Notes under the pieces: generated by a model | Told to the model about the DNA's origin: nothing | Seen by the model: the letters and a program-made list of their open reading frames with translations, nothing else | Databases searched by the model: none | Translations under genes and position numbers: made by a program | In this document: piece after piece, positions 33,929 to 43,222 of the stretch | How positions within the stretch are numbered: the stretch's first letter is position 1 | How the letters are laid out: every line of letters begins with the position of its first letter | Origin: Ignavibacteriales bacterium | GTDB taxonomy: Bacteria; Bacteroidota; Ignavibacteria; Ignavibacteriales; Melioribacteraceae | DNA length: 64,000 nucleotides | Direction: 5' to 3' | NCBI GenBank assembly: GCA_021740915.1 | Contig: JAIOYW010000001.1 | Coordinates: 186,001-250,000, forward strand

Positions 33929-34703
33929 TTGTAATGTTTATTTTTGGACTGTTTCGTTCAAGGAATTCGTTCGCGAGAGCAATATAATTCTCAGCTCCGG
34001 TTGATAATGCATCGTACATAATAACCGGCTTCGCATGACTTGGAGATTCAGAAATTCTGACATTCCTTTGGATTATGGTTTTGTATACTTTTTCGCCAAA
34101 ATAGTTTGAAACTTCCTCTAATACCTGCTGCGATAAACGAAGTCTTCTGTCAAACATAGTAAGCAGAACACCTTCAATAGATAAGTCCGGATTAAGTTTT
34201 TTCTGAACCAGGTGTATTGTATTAAGCAACTGCCCAAGTCCTTCCAATGCAAAATACTCGGATTGAACTGGAATGAGCACTGAATCTGCAGCAGTAAGAG
34301 CATTCAATGTAAGTAAACCAAGCGATGGAGGGCAATCAATAAAAATATAGTCATACCCTATGTTTTCAGATCTCAGCTTTTGACGCAATTTGTTTTCTCT
34401 GTTAGGGAGATCGACAAGTTCTACTTCGGCACCTACAAGATTGATATTCGATGGTACCAGGTCAAAATAATCGAAATCTGTTTTTCTGACGACATCTGTT
34501 AATTCTAATCTTTCAATTAATAAATCATAAACAGAAATATCACTTTTGAAGATGCCTATCCCAGAAGATGAATTAGCCTGAGGATCAATATCTACGAGTA
34601 AAACCTTGTGCTCCGTAGCTGCAATAGACGCAGATAGATTAATTGCGGTTGTGGTCTTACCAACACCGCCTTTTTGGTTCGCAATAGCAACAATTTTGGT
34701 CAT
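33915..34703 (-). CDS. parA: ParA/Soj chromosome-partitioning ATPase
   Basis: Deviant Walker ATPase driving chromosome segregation (262 residues). The motif KGGVGKTTTAINLSA is at residues 11-25, with a second IDPQANSSSG and the ParA signature DCPPSLGLLTLNAL. Full-length and chromosomal in type (no N-terminal helix-turn-helix as in plasmid type Ia). It is followed by parB and by the DUF5683 gene on the same strand. Confidence 0.95.
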   Translation of the reverse strand: MTKIVAIANQKGGVGKTTTAINLSASIAATEHKVLLVDIDPQANSSSGIGIFKSDISVYDLLIERLELTDVVRKTDFDYFDLVPSNINLVGAEVELVDLPNRENKLRQKLRSENIGYDYIFIDCPPSLGLLTLNALTAADSVLIPVQSEYFALEGLGQLLNTIHLVQKKLNPDLSIEGVLLTMFDRRLRLSQQVLEEVSNYFGEKVYKTIIQRNVRISESPSHAKPVIMYDALSTGAENYIALANEFLERNSPKINITNEQN

Positions 34704-34707
34704 ATTA

Positions 34708-35388
34708 TTATTTTAATTCTATCTCCTCTCCGAATTGGAGAATCTTAACCTTAGTATTTTTGTGAGTAACCTTCTGTCTGAATTCTTCCGGATTTACAGC
34801 GATAATTGGAAAAGTATTGTAATGAATTGGAATTGCAATTCCAGGATTTACCAATTCAACAGCTTTAACTGCATCGTCAATACCCATCGTAAAATTATCA
34901 CCAATCGGTAAAAGCATATAATCAATCCTTGTCATCTCACCGATAAGTTTCATATCGTAAAACAATCCAGTGTCTCCGGTATGATACAGATTGACTCCGT
35001 CTGCTGATACAATAACACCAGATGGTTCACCTGCATAAGTATTATCCGGGGTCATTGAACCATGATGGGCTATCGTGAATTTAACCCTTCCAAAATCAAA
35101 ATTATGAGCGCCACCTATATGCATATTGTGTGCCCGATAACCCTTTGAACTAACATAATCTGCCAATTCATTGACACATATAAAAAGCGGATCGTACTTG
35201 TCAGCAATTGCGAAAGAATCACCAATATGATCACCATGTCCATGGGTAAGTATGATGAAGTCGGCCCGAACATCTTTAGCTTTGACGGGAGAAGTTGGAT
35301 TTCCGTCAAGAAAAGGATCGATTAGAATGATTTTTCCGTCAGCTGTTGTTAGTTGAACCGCTGAATGAGAAAAATACCGAAGTCTCAT
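34708..35388 (-). CDS. UPF0173 metallo-beta-lactamase-fold hydrolase
   Basis: A 226-residue metal-dependent hydrolase of the YtkL/UPF0173 group. The metal motif THGHGDHIGD, a second His in IAHHGS, an Asp in YHTGDTGLF and a His in IPIHYNTFP are present. Substrate unknown. It lies four bases upstream of parA and is likely its operon partner. Confidence 0.85.
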   Translation of the reverse strand: MRLRYFSHSAVQLTTADGKIILIDPFLDGNPTSPVKAKDVRADFIILTHGHGDHIGDSFAIADKYDPLFICVNELADYVSSKGYRAHNMHIGGAHNFDFGRVKFTIAHHGSMTPDNTYAGEPSGVIVSADGVNLYHTGDTGLFYDMKLIGEMTRIDYMLLPIGDNFTMGIDDAVKAVELVNPGIAIPIHYNTFPIIAVNPEEFRQKVTHKNTKVKILQFGEEIELK

Positions 35389-35516
35389 AAAATATTACCT
35401 ATTTTGTGAAATATAAATTTAAACATTTTCATAACAATAGAATGAAAATCTAAACATTTTACTCATAAAACTTATTACACTACCTACATGCAAAATCAAT
35501 TCATAATCACCTATTT

Positions 35517-36203
35517 CTACAATTTTTTTACCAGCGCAGAAATAAAACTCATTATAGCTTGAGAATTATTCATTTTGCTGTCATCTTCACCGTATAATGT
35601 TGGTATTGAGATTTCATCAATTGCTAAGCCGGCCTTCACAGCCCTGATCAAGAACTCGGTTTCAAATCCCCATCCATCAGATAAATCGTAAAAAATATCT
35701 TTAAAATCAACACGTAAACATCTGAAGCCGCATTGACTGTCATGAAATCGCTTAAAAGTACGAAATGAGACTATATAAGACGTGAGAGTATTACTGATAA
35801 TTCTATGCAGAGGCATTATACCGATCGTCTTATTTCGAACACCCAATATCAGTCCCGTATTTTTATTAGATTCAATATAATTAATAAATTTTTCAATTGA
35901 GGAAGGTAAGTGCTGATAATCTGCATCCATAATAACAATATTGCTGCATCTTGAACTATCTATATATTTCAGACCTGTCTTTATTGCTGCTCCTTTACCC
36001 CGATTTTTTGCATGCTCTAAAAGAATCACATCATCAATTTTATGTACCTCAGATGCAGAATTATCAGTTGAACCATCATCGATCGCAATTATGTAAGGAT
36101 AGGTTGCAGCTAATTCGGTAAGCAGATTAAAAATGTGCTTTTCTTCATTGTAAAAGGGTACTAGGATACAGATATCAGAATTATTTTTTTGAGAAGGCTT
36201 CAA
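35517..36203 (-). CDS. Family 2 glycosyltransferase (polyprenyl-phosphate sugar synthase-like)
   Basis: A 228-residue GT2 enzyme (VPFYNEEKHIFNLL, IDDGSTDNSA, DADYQHLP as the DxD, QCGFRCLRVD). The DGS-T, short length and QCGFR-type motif fit DPM1-like dolichyl/undecaprenyl phosphate mannose or glucose synthases, but the sugar is not readable. It overlaps the cdaA end by 23 bases, so it is the third gene of a folP-cdaA-glycosyltransferase operon. Confidence 0.85.
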   Translation of the reverse strand: MKPSQKNNSDICILVPFYNEEKHIFNLLTELAATYPYIIAIDDGSTDNSASEVHKIDDVILLEHAKNRGKGAAIKTGLKYIDSSRCSNIVIMDADYQHLPSSIEKFINYIESNKNTGLILGVRNKTIGIMPLHRIISNTLTSYIVSFRTFKRFHDSQCGFRCLRVDFKDIFYDLSDGWGFETEFLIRAVKAGLAIDEISIPTLYGEDDSKMNNSQAIMSFISALVKKL

Positions 36204-36996
36204 AAATCGACCTGATTTTTTTGTCCTTTGAGGGTTTCAGGCTTTGAAACAGAGTGTTTCTAAATGACTCCCTTGAAAGTCCCCGTTTTAATTGCCCATT
36301 CTCAGAAATGGAGATGCTCCCGGTTTCCTCAGAAACGATTATTGAAATCACATCGGCTTGTTCAGAAATTCCAACCCCTGCCCTGTGCCGCATTCCAAGT
36401 GGATAACCATCAATTGAATTAGCCTGTGTAAGCGGCAAAGTACATCTTGCGGCTTCGATCATATCATTTTTAACCACAACAGCCCCATCATGCAAAGGTG
36501 AACGGGGATAAAAAATTGACCTTAAAAGATTCTTAGTCAGTTTTGCATTGATTTGCTCTCCGGTTTCAAACACACCTCTGATGCCGGATGACTTTATTAT
36601 CACAATCAAAGCTCCGTGCTGTTGCTGAGATAATTCAAAAGCTGTTTCGGTCAATATATCGATGGCACTTTTTTCTTCTGTTTTTATAAACATTGTAAAA
36701 AACGGTGTCCGACCAAGGAGAACGAGTAATCTTCGGATTTCAGGCTGAAATAAAATAATAAATGCAATGACCCAAATATCAGATACTAATTTCAGCAGCC
36801 ACCCTAAAGCCCTTAGGTTTGCAGCTTGTGCAAGAAACGAAAGCAGCACCACAACCATTAATCCAATGAATATCTGTGCGGCAATAGTTCCCCTAAGAAG
36901 GGTGTATAACTTATAGATCACCAGCGTTACAAGAACAATATCCAAAAAATCCAGAAATGAGAATGAAATAAATCCTATACGAAAAATCTCAAACAT
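36181..36996 (-). CDS. cdaA: Diadenylate cyclase CdaA
   Basis: Membrane diadenylate cyclase making c-di-AMP from two ATP (271 residues). Three N-terminal membrane helices (about 1-90) lead to a DAC domain with the catalytic DGA (LHDGAVVV) and RHR (MRHRAGVGISEQ) motifs. Overlaps folP by eight bases; in many genomes folP precedes cdaA, so the neighbourhood is standard. c-di-AMP in Bacteroidota and Chlorobi controls potassium and osmotic balance; the ClC-CBS-TrkA_C protein at 18975-21068 is a possible target. Confidence 0.93.
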   Translation of the reverse strand: MFEIFRIGFISFSFLDFLDIVLVTLVIYKLYTLLRGTIAAQIFIGLMVVVLLSFLAQAANLRALGWLLKLVSDIWVIAFIILFQPEIRRLLVLLGRTPFFTMFIKTEEKSAIDILTETAFELSQQQHGALIVIIKSSGIRGVFETGEQINAKLTKNLLRSIFYPRSPLHDGAVVVKNDMIEAARCTLPLTQANSIDGYPLGMRHRAGVGISEQADVISIIVSEETGSISISENGQLKRGLSRESFRNTLFQSLKPSKDKKIRSIFEAFSKK

Positions 36997-37849
36997 CTGA
37001 GTTTTTCCCAGAGGTTTGATAAATCATTTCCAGAACTTTTATTGAATCCTTCAACTTTTTAACATTATGTGTTCTAATAATGGAAGCACCATTTGTAATT
37101 GCGAATAATTCCAAAGCAAGACTTGGATAATCGCGATCTGCAATTCCCGCCTCAGTTACTTTGCCAATGAAAGACTTTCTTGAAACACCAACTAATAATG
37201 GTGTATCAAACTGATTAAATTCGTTCAATGATCTCAGAATTGTATAATTATCGGATACTCTTTTACCAAATCCAAACCCAGGATCAATTATCACTTTACT
37301 TATTCCTTTTTCCTTAAGTAAGGATATTTTCTCATGGAAATATGAATTAATCTCACCCATGACGTCATCATAATGCGGATTCTGCTGCATGTTCCCTGGA
37401 TTTCCCTTAATGTGCATCAAAATATAAGTAATGTTGTATAAGCTTACAACCTCCAATATGGAGGGATCGAGGCTCGCACCACTGATATCATTCACAATAT
37501 CCACGCCAGCTTTGATAGCTTCTTCTGCAACGGATGCTTTATATGTGTCGATGCTAATTTTGATATTCGGTAGTTCTTCCCTTACTGCTTTTATTACTGG
37601 TATAGTTCTTATTATTTCTTCATCATAGGCGATTCTTTCTGACCCGGGTCTGGTCGATTCTCCACCGATATCTATAATGTCAGCACCATCCAATGCCAAT
37701 TTTTTTGCCTGTTCAACTGCTGCCTCAGTACTTAAAAATAGACCTCCATCTGAGAAGGAGTCGGGCGTGACATTTAATATACCCATCAATAAAGGTAATT
37801 CTGTAAATTGCCGATGGAAAAGAGATGAGAGTTTCTCAGGATTGATCAT
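36989..37849 (-). CDS. folP: Dihydropteroate synthase
   Basis: Makes dihydropteroate from p-aminobenzoate and the pterin pyrophosphate, in folate synthesis (286 residues). Family motifs MGILNVTPDSFSDGG and DIIDIGGESTRPGS are intact, with downstream IDTYKASVAEEAI and IIDPGFGFGK. Start at ATG 37849. The upstream 124 bases, to the nagA end, are AT-rich and presumably hold its promoter; I could not pick out a clear one. Confidence 0.95.
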   Translation of the reverse strand: MINPEKLSSLFHRQFTELPLLMGILNVTPDSFSDGGLFLSTEAAVEQAKKLALDGADIIDIGGESTRPGSERIAYDEEIIRTIPVIKAVREELPNIKISIDTYKASVAEEAIKAGVDIVNDISGASLDPSILEVVSLYNITYILMHIKGNPGNMQQNPHYDDVMGEINSYFHEKISLLKEKGISKVIIDPGFGFGKRVSDNYTILRSLNEFNQFDTPLLVGVSRKSFIGKVTEAGIADRDYPSLALELFAITNGASIIRTHNVKKLKDSIKVLEMIYQTSGKNSDV

Positions 37850-37973
37850 GATAAAATAAATATGAGCTATATTCTGTTAAGTTATTGTTATTATATTTAT
37901 TGGTGAACATCACTTATGTATTTTTTTTAATATTTTTTTACATTAATTGCATCTGATATTGATACCAATCCAG

Positions 37974-39140
37974 TCAGAATCTTTCTGATCTATACTTGAT
38001 CCTTCCATCTATTATAGTCATGACCACGTCAAAATTATTATTCATAACAACCAAATCCGCAACTTTACCGGCAGCAATGATTCCTCGTCCGGATCCGATA
38101 ACTTTTGCTCCGTTTAAGGTAGCCATCCTTACAGCATCTGTAAGTGAGACAGAAGTAGTTTCCAATAAATTTTTAATAGCCTTATTAAGGGTTAAAGTAC
38201 TACCAGCAATTGTACCATCTTCCATCACAGCTTTATTACCTTTTACAACAACTTTCTGATCAGAAAACTGTGATTCTTCCCCCTCATGTAAACCCCCTAC
38301 CCTTATAGAATCAGTGATGAGAACGATTCCTTTCGCTGTTTTGAACTTGATAAGCATTTCCATAACAGCAGGATGAACATGATAAGTGTCTGCAATGAGT
38401 TCAATTTTTAATTCATCTCTCAGCAGTGCAGCAGTAACTACACTTGGAGTGCGATGATGTAGCGGTTTCATTGCATTAAACATATGGGTAATGTGAGTGG
38501 CGCCATAATCAATTGCCTGATCAATTTGCTCGTAGCTTGCTGTTGAGTGACCGATTGACGAAACGACTCCCCTGAAGGCAGCCTCTCTTATAACATCCAA
38601 AGCACCAGGCAATTCCGGCGCTATTGTCATAATTTTCAGGTATCCGCGTGATGCTTCATACATTTCGAGAAAGGAATCAATAGACGGTTCCCAAAGATAT
38701 TCTTTGTTCATCGCGCCTTTTAATTCTGGATTAAGATACGGTCCCTCCATATGAATACCACGAATATTCAATTCGGGATTATTTTCTATATATCCAGCAA
38801 GTCTTCTAAAATCTTGAAGGAGTCTTTCTTTAGGCTTTGCATGAAGGCTTGCCATAACGGATGTAGAACCATGACTTAAAAAATATTTTGCGATTTTATC
38901 AATACTTTGGTCATTTTCATCAGAGAAGCCATATCCACCGGCACCACCATGAACCAGAAGATCAACAAAACCAGGGACTATTAAATGACCTTTGGCATTA
39001 ATTACTTCAAGGCCAGTCCGAATATTTATTGTTTCGGCACTGCCAACCTCATGAATCTTGTCATTAGAAATCGTGATTGCACCATTTTCAATCACTCTGA
39101 AAGGCGTGACTATTTTGCCTGCAACTAATGCTATTCCCAT
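37974..39140 (-). CDS. nagA: N-acetylglucosamine-6-phosphate deacetylase
   Basis: Deacetylates GlcNAc-6-P in amino-sugar recycling and chitin or wall use (388 residues). Amidohydrolase fold: IVPGFVDLLVHGGAGGY, metal region MEGPYLNPE, THMFNAMKPLHHR with conserved His, and the Asp in VLITDSIRVGG. The next step enzyme, nagB, is on the opposite strand 3.3 kb away. It begins two bases after rpe. Confidence 0.93.
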   Translation of the reverse strand: MGIALVAGKIVTPFRVIENGAITISNDKIHEVGSAETINIRTGLEVINAKGHLIVPGFVDLLVHGGAGGYGFSDENDQSIDKIAKYFLSHGSTSVMASLHAKPKERLLQDFRRLAGYIENNPELNIRGIHMEGPYLNPELKGAMNKEYLWEPSIDSFLEMYEASRGYLKIMTIAPELPGALDVIREAAFRGVVSSIGHSTASYEQIDQAIDYGATHITHMFNAMKPLHHRTPSVVTAALLRDELKIELIADTYHVHPAVMEMLIKFKTAKGIVLITDSIRVGGLHEGEESQFSDQKVVVKGNKAVMEDGTIAGSTLTLNKAIKNLLETTSVSLTDAVRMATLNGAKVIGSGRGIIAAGKVADLVVMNNNFDVVMTIIDGRIKYRSERF

Positions 39141-39142
39141 AA

Positions 39143-39805
39143 TTATTCCAGTGCAATAAGGTTTTTTAATTCAACCACTGATGCGGTTATATCATCTGAT
39201 CTGAATACAGATGAACCAGCGACAAAAATATCAGCTCCGGAATCAGAAATCTTTCTGATATTCCCCTTCTCAATACCTCCATCAACCTCAATAAGGAAAT
39301 TAAAGTTGTTTTTAGTCCTTATTTTTTTCAGTACTGCGATTTTACTCATAGCGGATTCAATGAATTTTTGCCCTCCGAATCCAGGATTAACGGTCATTAC
39401 AAGCACCAGATCAACATACTCCAGAATATTTTCAAGAGTGTTACAGGGTGTAGCCGGATTAATAACCACACCTGCTTTTGCACCTGAATCTTTAATTTTA
39501 GAGATAAGTCTGTGAAGATGATGGTTGCCTTCCTGATGAACTGAGATGAAATTTGAGCCAGCCTTAACAAAATCGGAGATATAAAGTTCAGGGTTCTCGA
39601 TCATTAGATGAGTATCAACCGGGAGACTTGTCAAAGATTTAACAGTTTGAACAATCAGAGGACCAAAAGTAATATTCGGTACAAAATGACCATCCATTAT
39701 GTCGCAATGGATAAAATCAGCGCCGCCCATTTCAACCAGACGTATTTGCTGACTTAAATTTCTGAAGTCAGCTGAGAGAATCGAAGGAGCAATGTATTTC
39801 CGCAT
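39143..39805 (-). CDS. rpe: Ribulose-phosphate 3-epimerase
   Basis: TIM-barrel enzyme of the pentose phosphate and related pathways (220 residues). Opening IAPSILSADFRNLSQQI, metal residues in HCDIMDGHFVPNITFG and DTHLMIENPE, and EVDGGIEKGNI. Preceded by the PASTA protein with which it overlaps by one base, an order (PASTA-type gene, rpe) that echoes the PASTA kinase-rsgA-rpe cluster of Firmicutes. Confidence 0.96.
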   Translation of the reverse strand: MRKYIAPSILSADFRNLSQQIRLVEMGGADFIHCDIMDGHFVPNITFGPLIVQTVKSLTSLPVDTHLMIENPELYISDFVKAGSNFISVHQEGNHHLHRLISKIKDSGAKAGVVINPATPCNTLENILEYVDLVLVMTVNPGFGGQKFIESAMSKIAVLKKIRTKNNFNFLIEVDGGIEKGNIRKISDSGADIFVAGSSVFRSDDITASVVELKNLIALE

Positions 39806-40563
39806 TAATTTCCACCAAAATTCGTGACGCTTTCCCGGGAGATAAATACATCCACACTGTCTCCAAGGCTGACAAGTTTATCTCTGCTGGGATACTGATC
39901 AACAACTGTATTCGGAAGTAGTGACGACGAGGGCACATAATTAATTTTTCCCAGTTCGAGGGAATATTTTTTTAAAATCTTTTCAGCCTGTGATAATGAT
40001 TCGCCAATAATTCCGGGAACTCTAATTTTTCCAATTTGCGGTCCGAAACTTATCTTAAGATCAATAGAATCTTTAAGATTTGTCCTCAATGACTTGACAT
40101 GTACCTGTTCAATAACAGAATTTGGAGGCAACTCTGATGGAACTTCCAAAATATTTCTTATAACAAGCCCGACTCGCTCTAAAGTTAACTTCGCATCTCT
40201 CAAAGTTTTGCCAGTAACATTTGGAATTTTCAGTACTGGTTCACCACCAGAATAAAACAAATAGACATTTCTCCGGGTTTTTACTTTAGTTCCTGGACGG
40301 GGTTTTTGCAAAAATATTTTGTCCTTTGGGACTTTAGCTACATATTTGGGCCCTTCAAGGACTGGAATCAGATCAAGTTCTTCAAGTATTTTAATCGCAG
40401 AGTTCTTGTCCTTACCACTCAGATCAGGTAAAATTACTTCCTCACTCGATACTATCAGCGGCATAATGATTATATCAGTCGCAAGGAAAAGAATAACAAA
40501 ACTAGCAGCAGATATTGCAAAATACTTAATTAATCTGCCCCATTTCTTGGTTTGTTTTTGCAT
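39805..40563 (-). CDS. Membrane-anchored PASTA-domain protein without kinase
   Basis: A 252-residue protein from ATG 40563 (MQKQTKKWGRLIKYF); an upstream in-frame start at 40773 would only read through the divergent promoter region. It has one N-terminal membrane helix (about 11-33) and three extracytoplasmic PASTA repeats (beginning EEVILPDLSGKDKNSA, PVLKIPNVTGKTLRDA and GKIRVPGIIGESLSQA). PASTA domains bind peptidoglycan fragments or beta-lactams. There is no kinase domain, so it may be a scaffold or sensor partner. It is the first gene of the PASTA-rpe-nagA operon. Confidence 0.85.
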   Translation of the reverse strand: MQKQTKKWGRLIKYFAISAASFVILFLATDIIIMPLIVSSEEVILPDLSGKDKNSAIKILEELDLIPVLEGPKYVAKVPKDKIFLQKPRPGTKVKTRRNVYLFYSGGEPVLKIPNVTGKTLRDAKLTLERVGLVIRNILEVPSELPPNSVIEQVHVKSLRTNLKDSIDLKISFGPQIGKIRVPGIIGESLSQAEKILKKYSLELGKINYVPSSSLLPNTVVDQYPSRDKLVSLGDSVDVFISRESVTNFGGN

Positions 40564-40758
40564 CTTCAGTAAATTTGTTTGTAATTGTAAATATACAAAT
40601 TGGCCTTGTCTCAGAAAAATAATATCAAAATCATTATTATCAGAAATAATCAAAATGATAGCTTTTTTGACAAAGGTTAGTGTATTTCTTAGTATTTTAC
40701 AAGATATTAATTTTTTTTCAAAATTCAATTCTTTTTGATAATTAAACCCGGAGAAAAT
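40564..40758. promoter_or_regulatory. Divergent intergenic region between PASTA and POT genes
   Basis: 195 AT-rich bases between two diverging genes, so both promoters should be here. An AATTTGT/ACAAATT inverted repeat (arms of seven, 16 apart, about 40572-40601) lies just upstream of the PASTA start, and a TATATTTA element occurs on the minus strand nearby. No convincing complete promoter pair was found. CGGAGA just before 40759 is the POT ribosome-binding site. Confidence 0.35.
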
Positions 40759-42417
40759 ATGTTTAAAAACCATCCCAAAGGATTACCGGTATTATTCTTC
40801 ACTGAAATGTGGGAAAGATTTGGTTTCTATCTGATGCTCGGAATTTTCACACTTTATATGATAGACCCAGCAAAAAACGGTGGAATGGGGTACAGCGATT
40901 TTAAAGCCGCTGATATATATGGTACTTATATAGCTCTTGTTTATCTCACACCATTTCTCGGTGGTCTGCTGGCAGACCGTATTCTTGGATATAGAAAAGC
41001 AATATTAATTGGCGGCATTCTTATGGGAACAGGCTATATCGGATTGGCGGTTCCTGGTGATGCAATGTTCTTCCTATCACTTTTGTTAATAATTATTGGT
41101 AATGGTTTTTTTAAACCAAATATCTCAACGCTGGTAGGTAATCTTTATAACAACGATAAATTCAAAGTATATAAGGATTCCGGTTTTAATATTTTTTATA
41201 TGGGAATTAATATCGGCGCATTTCTTTGTAATTTTATCGCAGCATACCTTCGGAATAGTTTTGGATGGGGTTATGCGTTTGCGGCGGCAGGACTTGGGAT
41301 GTTTGTGGGGTTGATATGGTTCTTCGTCGGGCAAAAGCATGTTGTTGAAGCCGATGTCATTAAGCCGGCAGCTCCCGAAGATATGCCTCTATCAAAAGTA
41401 TTTACAACAATTTTTATTCCATTGCTTGCATTTGGTGCATTGGGATGGTTTTTACCATTACTTCTTATCGGTTCTCCTCTTCTGGGATCACAATCTACTG
41501 ATGCCTTTCTATTTGCCTCGCTGCCGATAATTTACTTTTTTGCGTCTTTGTGGCTTAAAGCCAGTAAAGAAGATAAGGCGCCTATCGGTGCATTGCTCTC
41601 AGTATTTAGTGTAGTTATTATTTTCTGGAGCATCTTTCATCAAAATGGTTCGGCTTTAACAATTTGGGCTGAAAGGTACACTGACCGAGAGATTCCTGCA
41701 ATCGTAGAACCCGTTGCAAAAACTTTCGGTTTCACTCAGGAAATTGATACTACCAGAAGCAATTACCCAATACTTGATTCTCATGGTGTACCCGAAACCG
41801 ATGAAAATGGAAAAGTTATATATCAATACGGTCCACACCCTTACTTGACAAATCTTGATGAACAGAGACATCCCGAAGGAGATCAAAAATTAAAATTACT
41901 TTCCACTGAGATTTTTCAGTCAGTGAACCCATTTTTCGTAGTGTTCCTCACTCCAGTGGTTGTCGGATTCTTCGGCTTTCTTAGGAAACGGGGTAAAGAG
42001 CCATCGACTCCGGGGAAAATCGGACTGGGCATGCTGATCACAGCTATTTCCACAACTGTTATGATGTTAGCCGTGGTTGCATCCGGTAATGGGATGGAAA
42101 AAAGTTCCGCTCTGTGGCTCATAAGTTCTTATGGAGTGATCACAATAGGTGAACTGTTCCTTAGCCCGATGGGACTTGCCCTCGTTTCTAAACTTAGCCC
42201 GCCAAGGCTAACAGCTTTGATGATGGGCGGCTGGTTTCTTGCAACATCTCTTGGCAATAAACTCTCAGGAGTGCTTTCCGGGCTATGGGGAAGTTTTGAG
42301 AATAAAATATACTTCTTTACGATTAATTTTATCGGAGCAGCTTTCGGAGCATTTTTGATTTTCCTTCTATTAAAATGGCTTAAAGCGGTTGTGAAAGAGC
42401 ATACTGGGCACCACTAA
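40759..42417 (+). CDS. POT/PTR2-family proton-coupled oligopeptide transporter
   Basis: A 552-residue inner-membrane symporter for di- and tripeptides, starting at ATG 40759 behind CGGAGA. The POT signature ExxERFxYY is seen in FTEMWERFGFYLM; the major-facilitator fold has about 12-14 helices, with a long loop at about residues 315-385 carrying many charged residues. Substrate is inferred from family. It is next to nagB and the alternative glmU gene, which might hint at wall-peptide uptake for recycling. Confidence 0.9.
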   Translation: MFKNHPKGLPVLFFTEMWERFGFYLMLGIFTLYMIDPAKNGGMGYSDFKAADIYGTYIALVYLTPFLGGLLADRILGYRKAILIGGILMGTGYIGLAVPGDAMFFLSLLLIIIGNGFFKPNISTLVGNLYNNDKFKVYKDSGFNIFYMGINIGAFLCNFIAAYLRNSFGWGYAFAAAGLGMFVGLIWFFVGQKHVVEADVIKPAAPEDMPLSKVFTTIFIPLLAFGALGWFLPLLLIGSPLLGSQSTDAFLFASLPIIYFFASLWLKASKEDKAPIGALLSVFSVVIIFWSIFHQNGSALTIWAERYTDREIPAIVEPVAKTFGFTQEIDTTRSNYPILDSHGVPETDENGKVIYQYGPHPYLTNLDEQRHPEGDQKLKLLSTEIFQSVNPFFVVFLTPVVVGFFGFLRKRGKEPSTPGKIGLGMLITAISTTVMMLAVVASGNGMEKSSALWLISSYGVITIGELFLSPMGLALVSKLSPPRLTALMMGGWFLATSLGNKLSGVLSGLWGSFENKIYFFTINFIGAAFGAFLIFLLLKWLKAVVKEHTGHH

Positions 42418-42442
42418 ATAAATCACAAAAAAAGGGGTTTTT

Positions 42443-43210
42443 ATGCTTGTTATCGTTAAGGATTCATATGAAGAACTAAGCCGTGAAGCGGCGGAAATTG
42501 TTTCGAACAGGCTTCGCAAAAAGCCTAATCTTGTTCTTGGATTAGCAACAGGAAGTTCTCCAATTGGTTTGTACACTGAATTAATTCGGATGCATCGGGA
42601 TGAAGGACTCGATTTTTCAAAAGTCACTTCCTTTAATTTAGATGAATATGTGGGATTACCTTCCACACATGATCAAAGTTATCATTATTTCATGAGAAAG
42701 CACTTTTTTGATCATGTCAATGTACAGCCACGATTTATCCATATTCCAAACGGTATGTCCAAAGATGTGAACGCCTTCTGTGATTGGTATGAAGATCAAA
42801 TTCTTACTTTCGGCGGAATAGATTTACAGGTACTTGGCGTAGGATCAAACGGTCACATAGCTTTTAATGAGCCCGGTTCTTCTCTCGGATCAAGGACACG
42901 TATAAAAACCCTGACGTTCAAGACCCGGGATGCCAATTCCCGGTTTTTCGAAAAAATGGAAGAGGTCCCAAAATACGCCATAACAATGGGTGTTGGAACA
43001 ATTATGGATGCGAAAGAAATATTGCTCGTTGCTAATGGGAAAGGAAAAGCTGATGCCATTAAGGCAGCTGTTGAAGGCCCCCTTACTGCCATGTGTCCGG
43101 CTTCCATAATTCAGATGCATAAATCTGCAATATTGGTAGTAGATAAGGAAGCAGCCTCCAAACTCGAAGGTGAATATGTAGATTCATGGAAAACAGTAAT
43201 CTTTGATTAA
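42443..43210 (+). CDS. nagB: Glucosamine-6-phosphate deaminase
   Basis: Converts glucosamine-6-P to fructose-6-P and ammonia (255 residues). Conserved parts: LGLATGSSPIGLY, FNLDEYVGL with the catalytic Asp, GVGSNGHIAFNEPGSSL with the His-Glu pair, and TMGVGTIM. It is a close relative of E. coli NagB, and together with nagA (minus strand, 37974-39140) it completes the GlcNAc-6-P route. RBS-like AAAGGGG before ATG 42443. Confidence 0.95.
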   Translation: MLVIVKDSYEELSREAAEIVSNRLRKKPNLVLGLATGSSPIGLYTELIRMHRDEGLDFSKVTSFNLDEYVGLPSTHDQSYHYFMRKHFFDHVNVQPRFIHIPNGMSKDVNAFCDWYEDQILTFGGIDLQVLGVGSNGHIAFNEPGSSLGSRTRIKTLTFKTRDANSRFFEKMEEVPKYAITMGVGTIMDAKEILLVANGKGKADAIKAAVEGPLTAMCPASIIQMHKSAILVVDKEAASKLEGEYVDSWKTVIFD

Positions 43211-43222
43211 CCGGGAATAAAA

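Noticed and set aside
33915-34703. A chromosomal origin or parS near parA-parB
   Set aside because: No dnaA, DnaA-box cluster or parS-like palindrome was found by eye, so an origin cannot be claimed here.
40572-40601. AATTTGT/ACAAATT inverted repeat as an operator
   Set aside because: Short AT-only arms in AT-rich DNA are expected by chance; kept only as a note in the divergent region.
40319-40738. Open frame of 139 codons on the plus strand opposite the PASTA gene
   Set aside because: It is the complement of PASTA codons plus promoter sequence, without conserved motifs.
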